DNA of 64,000 nucleotides from Candidatus Accumulibacter propinquus. GTDB lineage: Bacteria > Pseudomonadota > Gammaproteobacteria > Burkholderiales > Rhodocyclaceae. Positions within the stretch are counted from its first letter, which is position 1; each line of letters opens with the position of its first letter. Position numbers and translations under genes: made by a program. The notes below the pieces were generated by a model, which ran no database searches, was not told where the DNA came from, and saw only the letters and a list, made by a program, of their open reading frames with translations. The stretch lies in NCBI GenBank assembly GCA_016714935.1, contig JADKBU010000011.1, forward strand, positions 98,906 through 162,905, given 5' to 3'. This document shows positions 61,568-64,000 of this stretch, in pieces.

Positions 61568-62555
61568 CTCGATGCGGCTTTCGAGCAGCGGTCCAAGCAG
61601 GCGCGCTCACCGCTTCGAAGCCACGGACGTCATCGGCGCTGAACGGCTGGCTCTGTTCGAAGGTCAGCACGCCGATCCCGATGCCTCGACTGACGAGCAC
61701 GACCGAGCACACGGACCGGTTCGCGGCGAAGTCGCGATGGGCGATGGCCGTCGCACGGCGGTCTGCGTCGACCGGCGGGAAGGCGACGCTGCACCGCTGA
61801 TCGAGCGCTTCGTCCATGGCATTTTCAAGTGCGGCGACGAACTGGCTCTTCTTCTCGAAGAAGGCGGAATGGGACAGCGCCACCAGGCGCGCCCGCCCAC
61901 CACGGTCGATGCCAAGCGCGACGCGGTCACAGGCGAAGCGGCTGGCAAGTTCGTTCACCACCGTCATCGCCAGCGCCGGCAGGTGTGCCTGTTCGCTGGC
62001 GATGGCCAGCACGTCGAGGGCGCTGCGCGCCCGCTGCAAGGTCTGCGCGTCGTCAAGGTGGTGCCGGCGCAGGAGCAGCGTCTGGATCCAGCCAATTCCC
62101 CAATGCAGTTGCCTGAGAACGGACTGCAACGCTTCGTCGTCGCGTTCGGCAACATCGAGCACCACTGCTCCCTGCAAGTCTCCGTCGAGTTCGACGGGAT
62201 AGGCGACGACCACCACCGCGCCGGCCTGACCCCGTAACACCTTGCCTTGCCGCTCGCTCAGGCATTGTTGTGCAGCCGGCGCGAGATAGCCCACATCGAC
62301 CGACTCGGCGGGCCAGACCGCCGCCGGGACAAAGGTGCCACCCCCCTGCTCGAGCAGTAGCAGCGCTGCCTGCACTTCGGAAACCTGCAGGCACTGCACC
62401 GACAACCAGCCTGCACAGAAATCAGCCGCGCTCCGAGCCGAGGCGAAAGCTCCCCAAGCCGCATCGGCGGTGCCAGCCCTAGCACTATCTGCGCGCTGGT
62501 CCGCGTAATGTGATCCCGGATTATCGGCTCTCGATAGCAAGGCAGAACTTCCCAA
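61524..62555 (-). CDS. GAF domain protein, N-terminal half of a GAF-HlyD protein (ends after a frameshift)
   Basis: About 315 of these 343 residues form a cytoplasmic sensor: a first GAF-like unit (about 45-150) and a second (about 175-315, with VNELASRFACDRVALGIDRGG and FSADDVRGFEAVS). The last ~25 residues are Arg/Pro-rich noise that begins where a one-base insertion (GCGCC where the other frame needs GCGC, near 61605) throws the frame. In the other frame SADDVRGFEAVSA continues LLGPLLESRIELHRW into the HlyD part. The start codon is uncertain; the first ~30 residues look non-conserved. Confidence 0.78.
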   Translation of the reverse strand: MGSSALLSRADNPGSHYADQRADSARAGTADAAWGAFASARSAADFCAGWLSVQCLQVSEVQAALLLLEQGGGTFVPAAVWPAESVDVGYLAPAAQQCLSERQGKVLRGQAGAVVVVAYPVELDGDLQGAVVLDVAERDDEALQSVLRQLHWGIGWIQTLLLRRHHLDDAQTLQRARSALDVLAIASEQAHLPALAMTVVNELASRFACDRVALGIDRGGRARLVALSHSAFFEKKSQFVAALENAMDEALDQRCSVAFPPVDADRRATAIAHRDFAANRSVCSVVLVSRGIGIGVLTFEQSQPFSADDVRGFEAVSAPAWTAARKPHRVAPLVRRSPRRPVP

Positions 62556-62699
62556 ACGACAGATTCCTGGGCATCAGGCAAGGCCGACGATAATCGGCCG
62601 GCGTTCGGCAGAGGCTGCGGCCAGAAAAACACGGCGGCAACAAAAAATCGAAGTGCGCCAGGTGGCGTGCGGCTGTGCCCACTCCGATCGCACGGCTGT

Positions 62700-63833
62700 T
62701 CATCGGCGCTTTCCGCGCTGCGTAGACGGTGCAGCGTCGTCTTCAAGACCGAGCACCTTGACCAGCAACTCCTGCTTGCTGCCTATATCGATTTTACGGA
62801 AGGCTTCCCGCAGATGGCTCTTCACGGTGTCCTCACTGATGCACAGCCGCCTGGCAAGGTCGGCGTTGGTCAGGGCACTGAGCATGCTTTGCGCGGTGAT
62901 CTCCAGTTCGCGTGGCGAAAGGCCGTAATGACCAAGGCGGCGGCGCAGGTCGTCGCGCTGCCGAAAGGGAGTCAATGTGACGATTGTCAGCTGGTCTCCC
63001 AATCGTCTGACCGCATCCCATTCCTCGAACAGATGCTGCACTGTATGGTCGTCCCGCAATTCCCCAGTATCGGGACTGTGCAGCGCGAAACAGGTCAACA
63101 AACTCGCCGCACGCCAGGGCAGCCGGGCGACGCGATAGCGCTGCAGGCCTAGTCGCAGGCAACCCGAACCGGTGGGAGACAGAGCCGCCAGAACTGCCGC
63201 AGCCTGCGATGGAGTGATCATGCCCTGCGCTGCTGTGTTGGATGCGACAAGCCGTCCATCGGCCCCAAAGGCCAGCAGACCCAAATGCGTTCGCTGTTGT
63301 GGGTCCGCCACCCACTTCCGCAAGGCCAGAGCACGTCCCAGATGCGGCGCGATCCGGTCTATCAAGGCCGCCTCGTGAGTGCCGAAGTCATTTGCTCCCT
63401 TGGGTCGGTGCACGCACAACGCGGCCAGTGGCTGCCCGTCGAAACCCACAACATTGCCGAGTGCATGCCGATATGGGACCATCGGCATGAAGTCAGCAAA
63501 CTCACTGTGATCGACCAGTGGAAACTGAGGAAGATCCGACAGCCGCACCGTCCGGTTTAGAGCCAATGCTTCAGGGCCGCGGCGCATGTACGGGTCGAAA
63601 GCTGCATAGTGTTCCAGATACGGCGATACGTGCTCCGATGGGCAGTCGAAACAGAATGCCCCGCGAAGTTCCAGCGTACCTGGGTCAATCGGCAACAACA
63701 CGCCGCTCGAGTGGGCAAGCAACCCGCGCAGTTCAGTAAAGATCTCGTTCAGCATCTGTTCGCAATCATCGATCTCATAGATGAGGTCGATGACCTTCAA
63801 CAGCCGCCGGTGGCGGCCTCGCATCTCCTTCAT
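62700..63833 (-). CDS. LuxR-family transcriptional regulator
   Basis: A 377-aa regulator. The N-terminal ~280 residues look like a GAF/PAS-type sensor (LLPIDPGTLELRGAFCFDCP near residues 46-65). The C-terminal LuxR helix-turn-helix is clear at about 310-370: GLSPRELEITAQSMLSALTN and LCISEDTVKSHLREAFRKI. Start ATG 63833. It is the first gene before the GAF-HlyD/M50/SecA-like cluster on the same strand, 144 bp upstream, and probably controls it. Two dyads (63925-63995) lie upstream. The ligand is unknown. Confidence 0.88.
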   Translation of the reverse strand: MKEMRGRHRRLLKVIDLIYEIDDCEQMLNEIFTELRGLLAHSSGVLLPIDPGTLELRGAFCFDCPSEHVSPYLEHYAAFDPYMRRGPEALALNRTVRLSDLPQFPLVDHSEFADFMPMVPYRHALGNVVGFDGQPLAALCVHRPKGANDFGTHEAALIDRIAPHLGRALALRKWVADPQQRTHLGLLAFGADGRLVASNTAAQGMITPSQAAAVLAALSPTGSGCLRLGLQRYRVARLPWRAASLLTCFALHSPDTGELRDDHTVQHLFEEWDAVRRLGDQLTIVTLTPFRQRDDLRRRLGHYGLSPRELEITAQSMLSALTNADLARRLCISEDTVKSHLREAFRKIDIGSKQELLVKVLGLEDDAAPSTQRGKRR

Positions 63834-63924
63834 TCTGTGGCTCCCCCCCAGAGAGATGTTCCTTCCCCGACAAGATCATAGCGGCAGAATGTCCCGACGA
63901 AAAGCAAAGTGACACTTGCGCTGC

Positions 63925-63995
63925 ATTATGGGCCAGCCCCCCATTTTCTGGCACTTTCTGCAGCCGCGCGGCATTATGGAGCAGCCACCCATAAT
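63925..63995. promoter_or_regulatory. Two operator-like dyads upstream of the LuxR-family gene
   Basis: ATTATGG-N9-CCATAAT at 63973-63995 is a perfect 7-bp inverted repeat. ATTATGG-N9-CCATTTT at 63925-63947 is a related, imperfect copy, starting 48 bp away. The two share most of the spacer as well. They lie 92-162 bp before the LuxR start and may also serve a divergent gene outside the window. Confidence 0.55.
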
Positions 63996-64000
63996 CTCTG

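Noticed and set aside
63925..63995. CRISPR repeat pair
   Set aside because: Only two short copies, one degenerate, with partly shared spacer sequence; they look like operators.

Overview
The window is GC-rich (about 63% in a sample line I counted in pglX2) and densely packed with Gram-negative genes. The gene content suggests a betaproteobacterium of the Rhodocyclales/Candidatus Accumulibacter type: a three-gene 2-oxoacid oxidoreductase of the Azoarcus/Thauera Kor kind, two DUF2917 proteins, a BPSS1780-type membrane protein and a MocR regulator. This placement is inference from content; there is no rRNA or marker gene. I see no tRNA, rRNA, CRISPR array, transposase or integrase.

Region 1 (1-4737): the tail of an unknown gene, an HlyD-type adaptor, and a large multi-PAS sensor kinase lying just downstream of the defence island and read in the same direction.

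Region 2 (4816-24913, all on the minus strand) is a BREX phage-defence operon in an unusual arrangement. In transcription order: AbiEi-like winged-helix regulator, nucleotidyltransferase, 92-aa truncated protein, protein in the brxA slot, brxB, brxC, a second pglX broken by frameshifts, a Septu-like ATPase (broken by frameshifts) and its HNH nuclease partner, an intact pglX, pglZ and brxL. Overlapping stop/start codons tie the Septu-like pair into the operon. The two pglX copies share N- and C-terminal parts but differ in the middle, as expected for two methylation specificities. The broken copy has a low-GC middle. Two similar dyads lie just upstream of the first gene.

Region 3 (25450-34476): MarC, an EamA exporter, an orphan AbiEi-like protein, and a surface-polysaccharide group. 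That group holds a GH18-CE4-GT2 fusion, frameshifted inside GT2, and a secreted GH39-like hydrolase.

Region 4 (34138-38157): a MocR regulator, two DUF2917 genes, a GST and a LysR regulator, linked by repeats of an AAYTGTACYGG motif in both divergent promoters.

Region 5 (38248-50560): a methyltransferase, an MsbA-like ABC exporter, MAPEG, the MoxR/DUF58/DUF4129/DUF4350/SpoIIM/RDD membrane cluster, a macrodomain hydrolase and a rhodanese.

Region 6 (50785-55603): korC-korA-korB, a predicted 2-oxoglutarate:NADP+ oxidoreductase.

Region 7 (55627-63833, minus strand): an export-like cluster of a LuxR regulator, GAF-HlyD (frameshifted between its domains), PqqD/M50/HlyD, a short SecA-like ATPase and a second HlyD. 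Two operator-like dyads sit upstream of the regulator.

Four loci carry frameshifts (ptuA-like, pglX2, GH18-CE4-GT2, GAF-HlyD). They may be real decay or assembly error; the sequence alone does not decide.
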